Source: Rhynchopus sp. YZ270_cl-10 (Eukaryota > Euglenozoa > Diplonemea > Diplonemida > Diplonemidae). From it: a stretch of DNA of 64,000 bases. Position 1 is the stretch's first letter; each line of letters begins with the position of its first letter. The notes below the pieces were generated by a model. It was not told the origin of the DNA. It did no database searches and worked only from the letters and a program-made list of their open reading frames with translations. This document shows positions 63,101-64,000 of this stretch, piece after piece. Where the stretch lies: contig OZ037890.1 in NCBI GenBank assembly GCA_964035575.1, positions 930,001 to 994,000 on the forward strand, in the 5' to 3' direction. The position numbers and the translations under genes are program-made.

Positions 63101-64000
63101 GACAGCCGCTCCGACGGCAGTGCCAACAGCAGTACCAACGTCAGTGCCAACAGCAGTACCAACGTCAGTACCGACAGCCGCTCCGACGGCAGTGCCAACA
63201 GCAGTACCAACGTCAGTGGCAACAGCAGTACCGACGGCAGCACCGACGGGAGTACCGACAGCAGCTCCGACGGCAGTGCCAACAGCAGTACCGACAGCAG
63301 CACCAACGTCAGTGCCAACAGCAGTACCAACGTCAGTGGCAACAGCAGTACCGACGGCAGCACCGACGGGAGTACCGACAGCAGCTCCGACGGCAGTGCC
63401 AACAGCAGTACCAACGGCAGTGCCAACAGCAGTACCAACGTCAGTACCGACAGCCGCTCCGACGGCAGTGCCAACAGCAGTACCGACAGCAGCACCGACG
63501 GCAGTGCCAACAGCAGTACCAACGTCAGTGGCAACAGCAGTACCGACGGCAGCACCGACGGGAGTACCGACAGCCGCTCCGACGGCAGTGCCAACAGCAG
63601 TACCGACAGCAGCACCGACGGCAGTGCCAACAGCAGTACCAACGTCAGTGGCAACAGCAGTACCGACGGCAGCACCGACGGGAGTACCGACAGCAGCTCC
63701 GACGGCAGTGCCAACAGCAGTACCAACGTCAGTGGCAACAGCAGTACCGACGGCAGCACCGACGGGAGTACCGACAGCAGCTCCGACGGCAGTGCCAACA
63801 GCAGTACCGACAGCAGCACCAACGTCAGTGCCAACAGCAGTACCAACGTCAGTGGCAACAGCAGTACCGACGGCAGCACCGACGGGAGTACCGACAGCAG
63901 CTCCGACGGCAGTGCCAACAGCAGTACCAACGGCAGTGCCAACAGCAGTACCAACGTCAGTACCGACAGCCGCTCCGACGGCAGTGCCAACAGCAGTACC
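60129..64000 (+). CDS. Double sorbosone/PQQ-dehydrogenase-like surface protein 3 (partial)
   Basis: The frame is open from ATG 60129 to the end of the window (1,290 codons), so the 3' end is missing. Signal peptide, domain 1 (60184 onward), Thr/Pro linker with APETLAPPPPPTPAP and domain 2 (61603 onward, beginning DLRPCN rather than DIRPCN) are as in genes 1 and 2. Both domains carry GNEMYRW and DTAWG as in gene 2. After NETQSTPTQSPTTVPTSV the stalk becomes a long array of AVPT, AAPT, SVPT and GVPT units that runs for at least 1 kb. The membrane-proximal domain and membrane helix of genes 1 and 2 are expected beyond the window. The long leucine/valine-rich minus-strand frame opposite the stalk is a shadow. 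Confidence 0.85.
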   Translation, partial: MKAACAALLCCLAAVHSVDIRPCNTYPGSNTLEGFCTEVYATGFGNPRMMAVEVFEGKTLLLVVDSRRSQIVLMVDEDDNGAIEDSEKTVLVDATTTDNVNHGVVIVGDFVFATTGNEMYRWKFDRDARTLTEQVVVIEGFMYYPVEAGGSSDTAWGHQTRTMAVNEDTMFISVGSQKNVDLSPFSSAIRKVALSAVTAATIASPIQFKDMTYLASGLRNEVGLRFDENNTLWGVENGPDNNFRADLGGDVHIDNPPEELNRFDVSQENMFYGYPYCFSEFLLPEEARRIYGHEPRRQWAWERELNQGEPEDAFFVYNDTWCNSDANVIKPHYGFQSHMAPLGISFLKGECGLSESAWPCSLRGKAFVGFHGSWNREPAVGYKVAFIDVETKEVTDVLTSQGEEESWKNVNTRNTRPVDVVFDPVDGKMFVTQDGKGNEGESEILVIRAMNSDFVNTTDAPETLAPPPPPTPAPETELPAGHTVVPTAAPTDLRPCNTYPGSNTLEGFCTEVYATGFGNPRMMAVEVFEGKTLLLVVDSRRSQIVLMVDEDDNGAIEDSEKTVLVDATTTDNVNHGVVIVGDFVFATTGNEMYRWKFDRDARTLTEQVVVIEGFMYYPVEAGGSSDTAWGHQTRTMAVNEDTMFISVGSQKNVDLSPFSSAIRKVALSAVTAATIASPIQFKDMTYLASGLRNEVGLRFDENNTLWGVENGPDNNFRADLGGDVHIDNPPEELNRFDVSQENMFYGYPYCFSEFLLPEEARRIYGHEPRRQWAWERELNQGEPEDAFFVYNDTWCNSDANVIKPHYGFQSHMAPLGISFLKGECGLSESAWPCSLRGKAFVGFHGSWNREPAVGYKVAFIDVETKEVTDVLTSQGEEESWKNVNTRNTRPVDVVFDPVDGKMFVTQDGKGNEGESEILVIRAMNSSFVNETQSTPTQSPTTVPTSVPTGSPTAAPTSVPTAVPTGVPTAVPTALPTAAPTAVPTAVPTAVPTAAPTAVPTAVPTSVPTAVPTSVPTAAPTAVPTAVPTSVATAVPTAAPTGVPTAAPTAVPTAVPTAAPTSVPTAVPTSVATAVPTAAPTGVPTAAPTAVPTAVPTAVPTAVPTSVPTAAPTAVPTAVPTAAPTAVPTAVPTSVATAVPTAAPTGVPTAAPTAVPTAVPTAAPTAVPTAVPTSVATAVPTAAPTGVPTAAPTAVPTAVPTSVATAVPTAAPTGVPTAAPTAVPTAVPTAAPTSVPTAVPTSVATAVPTAAPTGVPTAAPTAVPTAVPTAVPTAVPTSVPTAAPTAVPTAV
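62985..64000 (+). repeat. Coding minisatellite in the stalk of gene 3
   Basis: Twelve-base codon blocks (CCGACGGCAGTG, CCAACAGCAGTA, CCAACGTCAGTG and similar) are arranged into higher-order units, for example a block from CCGACGGCAGCACCGACGGG to CAGCTCCGACGGCAGTGCC that recurs about every 90-130 bases. It runs to the window end, so its full length is unknown. All units keep the frame. Confidence 0.9.

Noticed and set aside
63016-63990. 324-residue Leu/Val-rich minus-strand frame
   Set aside because: It is opposite the in-frame AVPT-coding stalk repeat of gene 3 and arises from the same minisatellite.

Overview
This window is nuclear DNA of a single-celled eukaryote. Protein-coding genes are interrupted by short GT-AG introns (56-247 nt), spaced by several kilobases of homopolymer-rich, repeat-rich DNA, and accompanied by Tc1/mariner-type transposons and many small inverted-repeat elements. 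Peroxisomal PEX11, the largest TFIIIC subunit, a CLASP-type TOG protein and DUF4116 proteins rule out a prokaryote. The Thr/Pro-stalked surface proteins and DUF4116 resemble what is seen in free-living protists such as bodonids or diplonemids, but I cannot fix the lineage from sequence alone. Every host gene I can support is on the + strand; the only clear minus-strand genes are two transposases.

Layout. 1-1921: microsatellite block with 98 perfect TGTAC units and 22 units of a 9-mer. 1922-3916: 3' part of a CLASP-like gene. 3917-16736: about 13 kb without a gene, filled with nested foldback elements (notably 5860-8083 and 14359-15415) and dispersed motifs. 16858-17913: DUF4116 protein. 18649-20409 and 23946-25592: tandem duplicate of a propeller/TP-stalk/one-TM surface protein; a DD37E transposon sits in the 3' flank of the first copy only. 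28833-29766: two-exon PEX11. 29916-32615: nested inverted-repeat complex. 35381-36783: second transposon copy. 37238-44059: five-exon gene for a 2,119-residue TFIIIC B-block-binding subunit. 44375-47752, 53762-57493 and 60129-64000 (cut by the window end): three tandem paralogs, each with two near-identical sorbosone/PQQ-type dehydrogenase propellers on a Thr/Pro stalk with, in the two complete genes, a C-terminal membrane helix. 48681-51481, between the first two of these: a PLAT-like/TP-stalk/multi-TM protein with an apparent one-base frameshift.

Functionally the window mixes housekeeping genes (Pol III transcription, microtubules, peroxisomes) with a cluster of six stalked cell-surface proteins in about 45 kb. 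The surface genes look shaped by tandem duplication and sequence homogenisation: ectodomains are almost identical while stalks and cytoplasmic tails diverge. Dispersed short motifs (called R1 and R2 here) occur only in + orientation, the same as the genes, and degenerate R2 copies lie inside two confirmed introns, so these motifs may be transcribed intron or UTR components.
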